From: Serratia proteamaculans_D
GTDB lineage: Bacteria > Pseudomonadota > Gammaproteobacteria > Enterobacterales > Enterobacteriaceae
Assembly (NCBI RefSeq): GCF_049959315.1
Contig: NZ_CP188201.1
Direction: 5' to 3' (one strand)
DNA length: 64,000 bases
Part shown: piece by piece, positions 43,491-52,333 of the stretch
Layout: the number at the start of each line of letters is the position of its first letter
How positions within the stretch are numbered: position 1 is the stretch's first letter
Translations under genes and position numbers: made by a program
Notes under the pieces: model-generated
Databases searched by the model: none
What the model was told of the DNA's origin: nothing
Seen by the model: the letters and a program-made list of their open reading frames with translations, nothing else

Positions 43491-44668
43491 AATGAGAGAC
43501 CTTCCTCGCCAGGCCTGGTACTTTCCTGTACCAGCACCACATTTTCACCTGCCTTCAAGCCGGACAGGATTTGAATATCGACGTTATTGGTAATGCCGGT
43601 TTTCACTTCTCGCATTTCCAACCGGTTGTCCCCGGTCAGCACTTGTACCTGTTGTTTATTATCTGCAGTTTTATGTACCGCCTGGATCGGCACCAGCAGC
43701 GCGTTTTTCGCTTCACCGAGCAGCAATGAAACTTGCGCCGTCATGGCAATCCGCAACCGGTTATCCGGGTTTGGGACGTCCAGCAATGCGTTGTAATACA
43801 CCGAAGCATTGGAGCTACCGGAGCCGGAGGACGAACTGCCACCGGAGATAGAGTCGTCTTTCATCACCGATTCTGGAGCCAGCTCGACGGTGCGCAGCGT
43901 GGCGTCGTAACGCTTGTCCGGCTCGGAGAAAATGGTGAAGTAGGCCTTTTGCCCCTGCGAAACGCGGGTAATGTCGGCCTCGGAAATCTGCGCCTTGATG
44001 GTCATTACGTCCAACTGCGCCAGTTTGACGATGGTGGGCGCGCTCTGGTTGGCATTCACCGTTTGGCCTTGCTGAGTAATCACCGCAATGACGATGCCGT
44101 CCATCGGTGCCAGAATACGGGTGTAACTCAGGTCGACCTTTTTCTTGTCCACCTCAATTTGTGCCTGCACGATGCGAGCATTCAACGCGATCAGTTCGGC
44201 GCGGGTGGCGGCGAGCGTGGCCTCTGCCGTTTCAAAATCTTCGCGGGAGCCGGCTTCATCACTCAACATGCGTTTCTGGCGTTTAAAGCGGGACTCGGCC
44301 TGTTTCAACAGTGCCTGTTTGGCCTGCAAATCTGCCTTGGCGACGTTCAGCGCTGCTTCGGCGTTGCGCAGATCGTTGCGCTGTGGCAGATCGTCGATGT
44401 CGGCGATAGGTTGGCCTTTGGTGACCTTGTCGCCCAGTTTGACCTTCAGGGATTTGACCTGGCCGGAAACCTGCGCCCCGACGTTGACCCGCTCTATTGC
44501 ATCAAGTTTTCCGGTGGCCAGTACGGCATTTTCAATATCGCCCAGACGAGCCGGTGCGGTGACCGAAGCGGCTTGCGGGGGGCTTTGTAAAGAGAATGCC
44601 ACCAGGGCAAGGATGACCAGCAGAGCGCCGGCCAGGATAAACGCCAGGCGGCGCGAAGTGACTTTCAT
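43487..44668 (-). CDS. macA: MacA-type periplasmic adaptor
   Basis: Membrane fusion protein of 393 residues. An N-terminal anchor (LAFILAGALLVILALVAFSL) is followed by a split lipoyl domain (NVGAQVSGQVKSLKVKLGDKVTKGQPIADID ... ILAPMDGIVIAVITQQGQTV), an alpha-hairpin and beta-barrel. A Ser/Gly-rich stretch (SISGGSSSSGSGSSNA) interrupts the barrel, as in E. coli MacA. The ATG at 44668 has GGATAACACT before it; another ATG at 44680 would add four residues. Confidence 0.92.
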   Translation of the reverse strand: MKVTSRRLAFILAGALLVILALVAFSLQSPPQAASVTAPARLGDIENAVLATGKLDAIERVNVGAQVSGQVKSLKVKLGDKVTKGQPIADIDDLPQRNDLRNAEAALNVAKADLQAKQALLKQAESRFKRQKRMLSDEAGSREDFETAEATLAATRAELIALNARIVQAQIEVDKKKVDLSYTRILAPMDGIVIAVITQQGQTVNANQSAPTIVKLAQLDVMTIKAQISEADITRVSQGQKAYFTIFSEPDKRYDATLRTVELAPESVMKDDSISGGSSSSGSGSSNASVYYNALLDVPNPDNRLRIAMTAQVSLLLGEAKNALLVPIQAVHKTADNKQQVQVLTGDNRLEMREVKTGITNNVDIQILSGLKAGENVVLVQESTRPGEEGLSL

Positions 44669-44922
44669 AGTGTTATCCATAACAGAAAACGATGATCCCA
44701 GAAGGCACTATAGTGGCATCCAGCGCTTTAACTAACAATAAACACGCCACAGACGGCCATATAAAAGTTTCAATGGTTAACTATCGCCAAACGGAAACAA
44801 TCGCCTGTCTGTGTGTGAAATAGTCAAAAATATAAGATTTCTCTGCAAATGCAGCGGTTCATAGTTCGATAACTTGAATCCATAACATTAATATGGATAA
44901 TGACACCCCGAAGCAAAGGAAT

Positions 44923-45017
44923 GCGCTATTAACTCAGTTGGCAGAGTGGTTGGTTTTAAAATGCTTTATTGGCTACAAAATTGATAGACGCGGGTTCGAG
45001 TCCTGCATAGCGCGCCA
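44923..45017 (+). pseudogene. tRNA-like gene with degenerate anticodon arm
   Basis: Ninety-five bases. Seven-bp acceptor stem GCGCTAT/ATAGCGC, D-arm ACTCAGTTGGCAGAGT, T-arm GCGGGTTCGAGTCCTGC and a 3' GCCA are all intact. The middle (44948-44990) does not fold into a normal anticodon stem, although TTTTAAAA at 44954-44961 resembles the loop of a UAA-reading Leu tRNA. The length fits class II tRNAs. It is most simply a decayed tRNA, or one with unusual central structure. The surrounding gap 44669-45204 also holds the macA promoter. Confidence 0.6.
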
Positions 45018-45204
45018 GCTTCCTTTCGTGAACTGTTACCGTAAAGTGCACCCGGGTTGATTTGCACTATCGGCTCCTTATTGGGTTTTTCGGGTGTGCT
45101 TTGCCGTAACCGTTTCTCTTCCTTTCTTTATGTTTTCTTCCGTTCCAGCGATCTTTGCTAAACTGTAATCAGGCAGGTATGCTGCCCGGCAACAGGAGAT
45201 CGCC

Positions 45205-45504
45205 ATGTCAGAGTCCGATCAACTGCAGGAATTAATGCAACGCGTAGCGATACTTGAAGCCAGAGAAAAGTCGCTGACCGCCGCCTCCAACGCCTATCAG
45301 GCGATTATCACCACCATGCTCGGCAATCTGGATAAGCAGGATCGCGATAAGATTATTGCGATGATCGACCAGGCGCATGAGCTGGCCTATGCTCGTGCCA
45401 TTCAGCGCTGCAACGAGCCGCAAAAGCAAAAAATCAAACAGGCTGACGATATCGCTCAGCGGATGTTTATGTTTGCCCAAGGCAAAAACTCTCTGCAACG
45501 TTAG
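45205..45504 (+). CDS. Hypothetical helical protein (99 aa)
   Basis: Starts MSESDQLQELMQRVAILEAREKSLTAASNAYQAI, heptad-like and probably coiled coil, then LDKQDRDKIIAMIDQAHELAYARAIQRC, with no signal or membrane segment. CAGGAG RBS 9 bases before the ATG supports translation. I do not recognise the family. Confidence 0.7.
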   Translation: MSESDQLQELMQRVAILEAREKSLTAASNAYQAIITTMLGNLDKQDRDKIIAMIDQAHELAYARAIQRCNEPQKQKIKQADDIAQRMFMFAQGKNSLQR

Positions 45505-45631
45505 CCTTTAGAGGTATAACAGTTACCCATTTAAAATTGCTTAACTGATCTACCTGCGCAAACTGTACTTATGTTAGTTTGAGGAATGATTATTGATAGC
45601 AATAATGTCCCCCAGGCATAAGGTTGTAGCG

Positions 45632-46135
45632 ATGGACGCGATTAAAAGCATCTTGGTAAAAGAAATCGAGCGGATCAACAGGCAGGAAGGGCGCGACGGT
45701 AAACTGCGTTTTAACAGTGAGTTTGCCCGCGATCACCGTTATCTGTGTCTCGCCATGTTTGCCGGCTATTTTGCCGTGATCGCCGTGATGTATCAGGTTC
45801 CCTATATGGGCTTCATCTCCTTCCTGGCTTTCACCGCCTTCGTATTGTTCATGTTCGCCATGCTGCTGATTGAAATCAAACCGGTGTATCGCTTTGAGGA
45901 CATCGGCGTGCTGGATCTGCGCGTATGCTATAACGGTGAGTGGTATTTCACTCGCGCACTGTCGCCGCAGTCGGTGAAGGCGTTGTTGGATGAACCGTCG
46001 ATCGCAGCAGCGATGAAAACGCGTATGCAGGAAATCATCGCCAATAAAGGCGAAATCGATTTCTATGACGTTTACGATCTGGCGTATTCAAAGAAGCCAC
46101 AGGATGAACAGCCACAGGTGGCGGTGCTCAACTGA
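45632..46135 (+). CDS. ylaC: YlaC family inner-membrane protein
   Basis: Protein of 167 residues with two adjacent membrane helices (about 44-90: LAMFAGYFAVIAVMYQV ... FLAFTAFVLFMFAMLLIEI) and cytoplasmic ends. The match to E. coli YlaC is clear in YRFEDIGVLDLRVCYNGEWYFTR and NKGEIDFYDVYDLA. Function unknown. The ATG at 45632 follows AAGGTTGTAGC; an upstream in-frame ATG adds 13 residues. Confidence 0.87.
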   Translation: MDAIKSILVKEIERINRQEGRDGKLRFNSEFARDHRYLCLAMFAGYFAVIAVMYQVPYMGFISFLAFTAFVLFMFAMLLIEIKPVYRFEDIGVLDLRVCYNGEWYFTRALSPQSVKALLDEPSIAAAMKTRMQEIIANKGEIDFYDVYDLAYSKKPQDEQPQVAVLN

Positions 46136-46204
46136 AGGGTTTGCGGCTGAAGAGTTGTCGATTATACTCACGCATTGAAGCCAGTTAAGCGTGAGGAATT
46201 TACC

Positions 46205-46336
46205 ATGAGTGATGACATTTTCGATTTTGATATCGATGCCGAATTGGCGCAGGCAGAAGAGAAAGCGGCGCAGAAAGTAAAAGAGCTGCCAGAAATCCTT
46301 GAGGATGAGGCAGATTGCGAAGGTTGCAAGATCTGA
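46205..46336 (+). CDS. Small acidic protein with C-terminal CxxC (43 aa)
   Basis: Very acidic: it starts MSDDIFDFDIDAELAQAEEK and ends with DEADCEGCKI, a Cys-x2-Cys pair two residues from the end. GAGG lies 9 bases before the ATG and a strong terminator follows the stop by about 20 bases, so it looks like a real single-gene transcript. I do not recognise the family; redox or metal binding by the CxxC is only a guess. Confidence 0.6.
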   Translation: MSDDIFDFDIDAELAQAEEKAAQKVKELPEILEDEADCEGCKI

Positions 46337-46350
46337 TCGCCATCGCCAAT

Positions 46351-46377
46351 AAAAAAAACCGCTGCGGCGGTTTTTTT
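46351..46377. terminator. Bidirectional terminator
   Basis: Stem ACCGC-TGCG-GCGGT (46358-46371) flanked by an eight-A run on the left and seven Ts on the right. It serves the small CxxC gene and the small membrane ORFs coming from the other side. Confidence 0.88.
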
Positions 46378-46417
46378 ATGTCCGAATTTGGGAAAATTGC
46401 TCTCGTCAGGCGGGGAG

Positions 46418-46531
46418 TTAATCCAGCACAAAACCCCAAATGAGTAACGCCGCCACGGTAATCAGGCAGAGTGCGGAGACGGTAATCAGTATCTTGCCCA
46501 GAATGTCTTTTTCTTGCTGCTGCTGTGCCAC
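46418..46531 (-). CDS. Small membrane protein B (37 aa), hypothetical
   Basis: From GTG 46531 it reads MAQQQQEKDILGKILITVSA, then CLITVAALLIWGFVLD: one hydrophobic segment behind a polar head. A TTG at 46546 would add five residues and would overlap the stop region of the ORF before it. It lies about 40 bases before the bidirectional terminator. No family recognised. Confidence 0.45.
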   Translation of the reverse strand: MAQQQQEKDILGKILITVSALCLITVAALLIWGFVLD

Positions 46532-46538
46532 GTTAAAA

Positions 46539-46658
46539 TTATCCAATTAAGAGCCTGTGGACCAAATCGGCGATACCCAGATCCAGCACAATGACCGTCA
46601 GTGCAATACCCAGCATGGCCGATAGAAATCGAGTTTTACTGTTCAAATCAATACCCAT
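46539..46658 (-). CDS. Small membrane protein A (39 aa), hypothetical
   Basis: Reads MGIDLNSKTRFLSAMLGIAL, then TVIVLDLGIADLVHRLLIG. One central hydrophobic stretch. No strong RBS. It is followed within 7 bases by, or overlaps, small membrane protein B in the same direction, and both lie between the CvrA antiporter gene (its 3' side) and a terminator, suggesting a tiny two-gene operon. Confidence 0.42.
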   Translation of the reverse strand: MGIDLNSKTRFLSAMLGIALTVIVLDLGIADLVHRLLIG

Positions 46659-46823
46659 CACTGCTACGCAGTGTTCCCAGAGTAAAGGTTAAAACGTCGG
46701 GGCTAAACGCCCGGTTTTGATAATCACAGAGTTTAAGAACCTTTCCGGGTCTATAAGTTCCGTCTGAATTGAGGTGGTCGCTGCGGGAATTATTGCCACA
46801 CAGCGACCTGTGTTGAGGGTGGA

Positions 46824-48545
46824 TCAGTCAGTCACAATTCTTACGCCGATTTTACTGATGGCATTGCCATCCATCTCGGCTATGGTCCAGGTCAGGCCAT
46901 CCCATTCGACCTGATCGCCTACTACGGGTTCGCCGCCAATCAGTTTAATGACGAATTGTCCCAGTGTTTGTTGTTCGTCCACACCTTCTTGCAGGTTAAG
47001 CCCATACACCTGCGAAATATCGCTCAGGCGTGCGTCCGACTGCAGGATAAAGTCGCCGAAGAAACGCTCATCCATTGTGACCACCGGCGCCTGACTAAAC
47101 AGTTTACCCAGCACTGGCAGGTCATGCTCGTGGCCGATAACGCACAGAATGTCATCTTCGCGCAACCGCGTGCTACCGCTAGGGTGCAACAACTCTTTGC
47201 CGCGGAACAGTGCGGCAATACGCGTGCCGGGTGGCATTTTCAATTCACGCAGTGCAGCACCCACACACCAGTTTTCCGACGAGAGCTGATAAACGAACTG
47301 TTCCCACTGGTTTTCCGGGTGTACGTCCAACCCGACCCGCGAAATAGGCGCCAGGGCCGGTGGCACTATAACCTTGGCTTTCTTCGCGGCGAACGAAAGT
47401 GTAGTGCCTTGCAACAACAGTGAAACCAGCACCACAAAAAATGCCACGTTGAAGAACAACTGCGCATTTGGCAATCCGGCCATCATCGGGAATACGGCCA
47501 ATATGACCGGCACGGCTCCGCGCAGACCGACCCAGGAAATAAAGCTGCGTTCGCGCAGGGTAAAACTGCGAAACGGCAGTAACCCGATAAACACCGAAAG
47601 CGGCCGGGCGAACAGGATCATCCATAACGACAGCAGAAGGGCAGGGATGGCAATAGGTAACAGCTCGTGCGGATTAAGCAGCAGGCCGAGCACCAGGAAC
47701 ATGCCGATTTGGCTCAGCCAGGCCAGGCCGTCAAAGGTTTGGACAATACCGTGTCGGTTACGGATTGGCCGGTTGCCCAGCGTCAGCCCGCACAGGTACA
47801 CCGCCAGTATGCCGCTGCCATCCAGCGCAGTGGTCAGCGCAAAAATCAAAATGCCGCCGCTGACGGCAAGCAGTGGGTAGAGACCTTCGGCCAGCTTGAT
47901 GTGGTTGATCAAGGTCAGCAGCAGCCAGCCGCCACCAAGGCCAAAGACAATGCCCATACCAAACTGCTGCAACAGGTGGAGGGGGAACATCCAGCTCAGC
48001 GTGGTTTCGCCGGCGGAGATCATCGCAATCAGGGTGATGGTCAGAAACACCGCCATCGGATCGTTGCTGCCGGATTCAATCTCCAGCGTGGCACTGACGC
48101 GTTCGTTAAGGCCTTTGCCACCGAGGAGTGAAAATACCGCCGCGGCATCGGTGGAACCGATAATGGCGCCAATCAACATGCCCTGGAGCAAATCGAGGTT
48201 GAACAACCAGGCAGCAGCCAGCCCAGTCAGCCCGGCGGTGATCACCACGCCGACGGTGGCGAGGGAAAGTGCCGGCCACAGCGCCACGCGAAATGAACTC
48301 ACGCGGGTACGCATGCCGCCATCGAGCAGGATCACGGCCAGTGCGAGGTTACTCACCAGATAGGCCACTGGGTAATTACTGAAAACGATACCGCCCGGTC
48401 CATCAACCCCCGCCAGCATGCCGATAGCGAGGAAGATCACCAGAATGGGAATACCCAGGCGAGAAGAAAATGAACTGAGAAGAATACTTGCTCCCACCAA
48501 CACGGCACCGATGATGAACAAACTGTTAATGGTGCTGGCATCCAA
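46824..48545 (-). CDS. nhaP2: CvrA/NhaP2-type K+(Na+)/H+ antiporter
   Basis: CPA1 antiporter of 573 residues. About 12-13 N-terminal membrane helices include SFSSRLGIPILVIFLAIGMLAGVDGPGG, LEIESGSNDPMAVFLT (ion-binding Asp) and FISWVGLRGAVPVILAVFPMMAG, followed by TrkA-C-like (about 410-485) and CorC-like cytoplasmic domains (TLGQFVIKLIGGEPVVGDQVEW). It is highly similar to E. coli CvrA. I chose TTG 48545, with GCAGGAGA upstream, because LDASTINSLFIIG aligns with the E. coli N-terminus; the longer frame to 48635 is unlikely. Confidence 0.94.
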   Translation of the reverse strand: MDASTINSLFIIGAVLVGASILLSSFSSRLGIPILVIFLAIGMLAGVDGPGGIVFSNYPVAYLVSNLALAVILLDGGMRTRVSSFRVALWPALSLATVGVVITAGLTGLAAAWLFNLDLLQGMLIGAIIGSTDAAAVFSLLGGKGLNERVSATLEIESGSNDPMAVFLTITLIAMISAGETTLSWMFPLHLLQQFGMGIVFGLGGGWLLLTLINHIKLAEGLYPLLAVSGGILIFALTTALDGSGILAVYLCGLTLGNRPIRNRHGIVQTFDGLAWLSQIGMFLVLGLLLNPHELLPIAIPALLLSLWMILFARPLSVFIGLLPFRSFTLRERSFISWVGLRGAVPVILAVFPMMAGLPNAQLFFNVAFFVVLVSLLLQGTTLSFAAKKAKVIVPPALAPISRVGLDVHPENQWEQFVYQLSSENWCVGAALRELKMPPGTRIAALFRGKELLHPSGSTRLREDDILCVIGHEHDLPVLGKLFSQAPVVTMDERFFGDFILQSDARLSDISQVYGLNLQEGVDEQQTLGQFVIKLIGGEPVVGDQVEWDGLTWTIAEMDGNAISKIGVRIVTD

Positions 48546-48706
48546 AATAACGTTCTCCTGCAGGCTGGGGGAAAGGCGTTGCGCGCGGGCGCAGATACCC
48601 CATGATGATAGCCTGTTTTTTAGGTAAAACGCCAAGGGTGATTCGAAAACAGTTTGGCATTTATTGTCATTTAAGAGAGAAACTGTGAGGAAGTGGGGAG
48701 AAAACG

Positions 48707-48790
48707 ATGAACTTCTCGCTTTTATCTATAGTTATCAGCTTGCTGTGGTTCTATACGAGCAATAAAACGGCGGGAAGGAAAAACCATTAA
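48707..48790 (+). CDS. Putative 27-aa membrane peptide
   Basis: GGGGAG followed by ATG 48707 encodes MNFSLLSIVISLLWFYTSNK and a basic tail, a size and pattern like small hydrophobic regulatory or type I toxin-like peptides. The stop codon falls in a 10-bp inverted repeat. Evidence is limited to the RBS and hydrophobicity. Confidence 0.35.
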   Translation: MNFSLLSIVISLLWFYTSNKTAGRKNH

Positions 48791-48816
48791 ACCCCCGTGA
48801 GGAGGCTTAATGGTTT
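48781..48816. terminator. Long inverted repeat after the 27-aa ORF
   Basis: AAACCATTAA at 48781-48790 is mirrored by TTAATGGTTT at 48807-48816, with additional CC/GG pairs inside (48792-48805). It separates the 27-aa ORF from the convergent hypothetical gene ending at 48832. It has no T tract beyond the TTT of the stem itself. Confidence 0.5.
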
Positions 48817-48831
48817 GCAGGCGTGGTGTGA

Positions 48832-49056
48832 TTAATGATCGAGTGATTGCAAAGCCCGCTTGATCAGCTCGGCAGCCAGTTTTCGTTCTGACTCTGAAAT
48901 ACCGTCAAGGTTAAGGCTGGAAAGCTCGGTGACCAGAATGCTGCGGTCCTTGCCGCTGATTGATGCATCCAGTGCGGAAAGCAACCGACCAAGAATTTTC
49001 AGCAGGGTGGCGTTTTCTGGTACGGCTTCCGGAACCGAAGTGTCTTTATCAGTCAT
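48832..49056 (-). CDS. Hypothetical helical protein (74 aa)
   Basis: Starts MTDKDTSVPEAVPENATLLK, then ILGRLLSALDASISGKDRSI and SERKLAAELIKRALQSLDH. Two amphipathic helices, no membrane segment. AGAGAGG precedes the ATG at 49056. The longer reading frame to 49149 is not supported. Family not recognised. The following 319 bases (49057-49375) show no gene. Confidence 0.62.
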   Translation of the reverse strand: MTDKDTSVPEAVPENATLLKILGRLLSALDASISGKDRSILVTELSSLNLDGISESERKLAAELIKRALQSLDH

Positions 49057-49375
49057 TAAAAATCCTCTCTGTCGTGACGGAAGGGAGATACTGCAAACAT
49101 TGCCGCAATGATCACGACAACGCCGTCCCTCAGGGTTCATTGAGCCCAATCGCTACCGTAAGGCAGGGATGTGGATTTCCACTTATGCATTGCAGTTATA
49201 ACAACTAGCAGCAATATGCTCCAGCATAACTTTGCCTTAACTTTCACCAGCGGGGTGAGCAATGTGTGCTCAGTGGCTGAAATAGATGGCGGTGCTGGTG
49301 TGCAAAATTATGATATCGGTTATGGCGTACATACACATGACAGCAAACGGCCCAGCAGTATGCCGGGCCAATCGG

Positions 49376-50506
49376 TTATTGCGGTTTTCCGGAGAACAGG
49401 AAGCGGAGTAGTGGGACGCGTTTGTGCAACTCATATAAGGCGAAGGCACAGGAGAAGACAAACACCAAACCCAGCAGGAAACCCAGCAGGTTATTGTTGA
49501 TATGTGGCGTCACAAACGCGCCATATATCAGGGTCAGTGGATGGTGCACCAGATATATAAACAGCGAGGCGTTGACCAGATAAGTGATTCGTGGCGAGTG
49601 ATAATTCAGCAGGGTATGTCCGAATGAGAAAACCACGTTGGCCATCAGGATCCCCAGCAGGGTTTTGATCAGCACTTCCAGTTCAAACATATAGCTACTG
49701 TGGGCCAGATACTTCTGATTCAGCATGTAGGCAACGAACAGCAGCAGTGAACCGAGCAGCGACCAGACGGAGGGTTTGAGGAAAATCTCTTTCAACCACA
49801 CATACTTGAAGGCGTAAGCGCCAAGGATGAAGAACGGCAGGTAGAACATCGTCTCCATGACCACGAAATTGAACAGGCCATTGGAGAGTAAATATGGAGC
49901 AAAAATTAAAATAATACGGTGCCCGGCCGAATAGCATAAAGCATAAATAAGAAAGAACAGTGAGATATTTCCTAATCCAGTCATTTTATTTATTGGATAG
50001 GGTGGGGCATTACTTTTAATTACCTTGATTTTTTTGAACAGATAAAAACAAAGGGTAGTCAGTAAGGACAGCGTTAATAAAAACCACAGGTGAGAAACCA
50101 GTTCCCAAACTGTTACATTTATTTTCTGATAGAGCGAAAAATTTTCCCAGCCGTTTAATTTATCGGTGAAGTATTTCAGCATGAAAAACTGTGGCACCGT
50201 TATTAACGGGATCGAACTCAGCAGCGGGATGGCCACCCGCTCCAGCCTTACCTTCAACCACTTATGGCGTTCATAACGCTCATAGAGCAGGTATGAGAAG
50301 TAGCCGGAAATCACAAAGAACACCTGCATGCGGAAGGCATGGATGAAGTCGTTCAGCACTGTCAGCGAGAAGGAAGGGGTAGCACTGTTCACCGCCCAGG
50401 CATGGCTGGAATAGATCAGGGACAGATGAAAAGGGATGCCGAGCAGCATCAAATAAGCCCGGATCGAATCGAGGAAAAACTCGCGTTGGTTGCTGCCTTT
50501 AGTCAT
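49376..50506 (-). CDS. opgC: Osmoregulated periplasmic glucan succinyltransferase OpgC
   Basis: Acyltransferase-3 family membrane protein of 376 residues with about ten helices, which adds succinyl groups to periplasmic glucans. It matches E. coli MdoC closely (REFFLDSIRAYLMLLGIPFHLSLIYSSH, FRMQVFFVISGYFSYLLYERY, VTYLVNASLFIYLVHHPLTL-like block, LLRFLFSGKPQ). It is divergent from opgGH as in E. coli. Confidence 0.95.
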   Translation of the reverse strand: MTKGSNQREFFLDSIRAYLMLLGIPFHLSLIYSSHAWAVNSATPSFSLTVLNDFIHAFRMQVFFVISGYFSYLLYERYERHKWLKVRLERVAIPLLSSIPLITVPQFFMLKYFTDKLNGWENFSLYQKINVTVWELVSHLWFLLTLSLLTTLCFYLFKKIKVIKSNAPPYPINKMTGLGNISLFFLIYALCYSAGHRIILIFAPYLLSNGLFNFVVMETMFYLPFFILGAYAFKYVWLKEIFLKPSVWSLLGSLLLFVAYMLNQKYLAHSSYMFELEVLIKTLLGILMANVVFSFGHTLLNYHSPRITYLVNASLFIYLVHHPLTLIYGAFVTPHINNNLLGFLLGLVFVFSCAFALYELHKRVPLLRFLFSGKPQ

Positions 50507-50764
50507 AGTTTACCGCTGATGATTTTATCAAATGGTCATTAACACGCTTAATAAGTCGGCAATGGTTAAATCGAACCTCAAACCCTACTATAGCGTTTCA
50601 CATTTTTCCATAGCGTCTTGTTGCGGGGCTTGCTACGCTGGTGTTTAGTCAGCTGCTTAAACAATGAGCCATAAACATGAACCATCCATTTATCATGTTG
50701 TCGGAAAGCTGAATAATCCATTAATATGGATTTAAATGATTTGAGCACACGAATAGGGGGGGAT

Positions 50765-52333
50765 GTGCTAGTTAATATATTATCCAAGAAACCACGCGCC
50801 GCGAGCGTACGTTGGTTAGGTGCGACCGTATTGTTCACGCTGTTGACTTCGCCGGCATGGGCTTTTTCTATTGATGATGTGGCCAAGCAGGCGCAGGATC
50901 TGGCAGGGAAAGGCTTCGAGGCTCCGAAAAGCAACCTTCCTTCTCAATTCCGTGAGATGAAATTCGCGGACTATCAGCAAATTCAGTTCAATCACGATAA
51001 AGCCTATTGGAGCAAGCTGAAAACCCCATTCAAGCTTGAGTTTTATCATCAGGGGATGTACTTCGACACGCCGGTGAAAATCAACGAGGTCACCTCGACC
51101 ACCGTCAAGCAGATCAAGTACAGCCCGGACTACTTCAACTTTGGTTCGGTGAAGCACGATCCGGATTCGGTAAAAAACCTCGGCTTCGCCGGTTTCAAGG
51201 TGATTTATCCGATCAACAGTGCGGATAAGAACGACGAAATTATGAGCCTGCTGGGCGCGAGCTATTTCCGCGTGGTAGGTAAAGGACAAGTGTACGGGAT
51301 TTCAGCCCGTGGTCTGGCGATTGATACCGCCTTGCCATCTGGTGAAGAGTTTCCGCGTTTCCGCGAATTCTGGGTTGAGCGTCCTAAGCAGGGCGACAAG
51401 CACCTGGTGATTTACGCGCTGCTGGATTCACCGCGTGCGACCGGGGCTTACCGTTTTGTAGTCTATCCGGGCCGCGATACCACGGTGGACGTCGAGTCTA
51501 AAGTGTTCCTGCGCGACAAGGTCGGCAAACTGGGCATGGCACCGCTGACCAGCATGTACCTGTTCGGGCCGAACCAACCTTCGCCAACCCTGAACTACCG
51601 CCCGGCGCTGCATGATTCCAACGGTCTGTCTATCCATGCCGGCAACGGCGAGTGGATCTGGCGTCCGCTGAATAATCCTAAGCATCTGTCCGTCAGCACC
51701 TATCAGGTCGAGAACCCTAAAGGTTTCGGTCTGCTGCAGCGCGGCCGTAACTTCAAGGATTACCAAGATCTGGACGATCGTTACGATCTGCGCCCAAGCG
51801 CCTGGATTGAGCCGCGTGGCGACTGGGGCAAGGGTAAGGTTGAACTGGTGGAAATCCCAACGGCGGATGAAACCAATGACAACATCGTTGCTTTCTGGAC
51901 CCCGGACGTGTTGCCGGATGCCAAAACGCCGCTGGCGCTGAACTATCGCCTGCACTTCACCCGTGACGAAGACAAGTTGCATTCACAGGACATTGCCTAC
52001 GTCAGCCAGACCATGCGCTCTACCGGTGACGTGAAGCAATCGAACCTGATCCGCGAGCCAGATGGCAGCGTGGCATTCCTGGTCGACTTCGTCGGGCCGG
52101 TACTGAAAGGCCTGGATGGCGCTACGCCGGTTGCCGCTCAGGTGAGCATCGGTGATAACGGTGAAATGGTAGAAAACAATGTCCGCTATAATCCAGTGAC
52201 CAAAGGCTGGCGCCTGACGCTGCGTCTGAAAGTGAAAGACGACAAGAAGCCGGTAGAAATGCGCGCAGCGCTGGTCAATGGTGATAAGACCCTGTCGGAA
52301 ACCTGGAGCTATCAGCTACCTGCCAATGAATAA
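50765..52333 (+). CDS. opgG: Periplasmic glucan biosynthesis protein OpgG
   Basis: Periplasmic protein of 522 residues needed for branching or release of osmoregulated glucans. The signal peptide (VRWLGATVLFTLLTSPAWA) is cut before FSIDDVAKQAQDLAGKGFEAP. The body follows E. coli OpgG almost throughout (QIQFNHDKAYWSKLKTPFKLEFYHQGMYFDTPVKINEVT, RALPSGEEFPRF-like segment, NGEWIWRPLNNPKHL). I favour GTG 50765 behind AGGGGGG; the ATG at 50726 has no RBS and would lengthen the leader by 13 residues. Confidence 0.94.
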   Translation: MLVNILSKKPRAASVRWLGATVLFTLLTSPAWAFSIDDVAKQAQDLAGKGFEAPKSNLPSQFREMKFADYQQIQFNHDKAYWSKLKTPFKLEFYHQGMYFDTPVKINEVTSTTVKQIKYSPDYFNFGSVKHDPDSVKNLGFAGFKVIYPINSADKNDEIMSLLGASYFRVVGKGQVYGISARGLAIDTALPSGEEFPRFREFWVERPKQGDKHLVIYALLDSPRATGAYRFVVYPGRDTTVDVESKVFLRDKVGKLGMAPLTSMYLFGPNQPSPTLNYRPALHDSNGLSIHAGNGEWIWRPLNNPKHLSVSTYQVENPKGFGLLQRGRNFKDYQDLDDRYDLRPSAWIEPRGDWGKGKVELVEIPTADETNDNIVAFWTPDVLPDAKTPLALNYRLHFTRDEDKLHSQDIAYVSQTMRSTGDVKQSNLIREPDGSVAFLVDFVGPVLKGLDGATPVAAQVSIGDNGEMVENNVRYNPVTKGWRLTLRLKVKDDKKPVEMRAALVNGDKTLSETWSYQLPANE

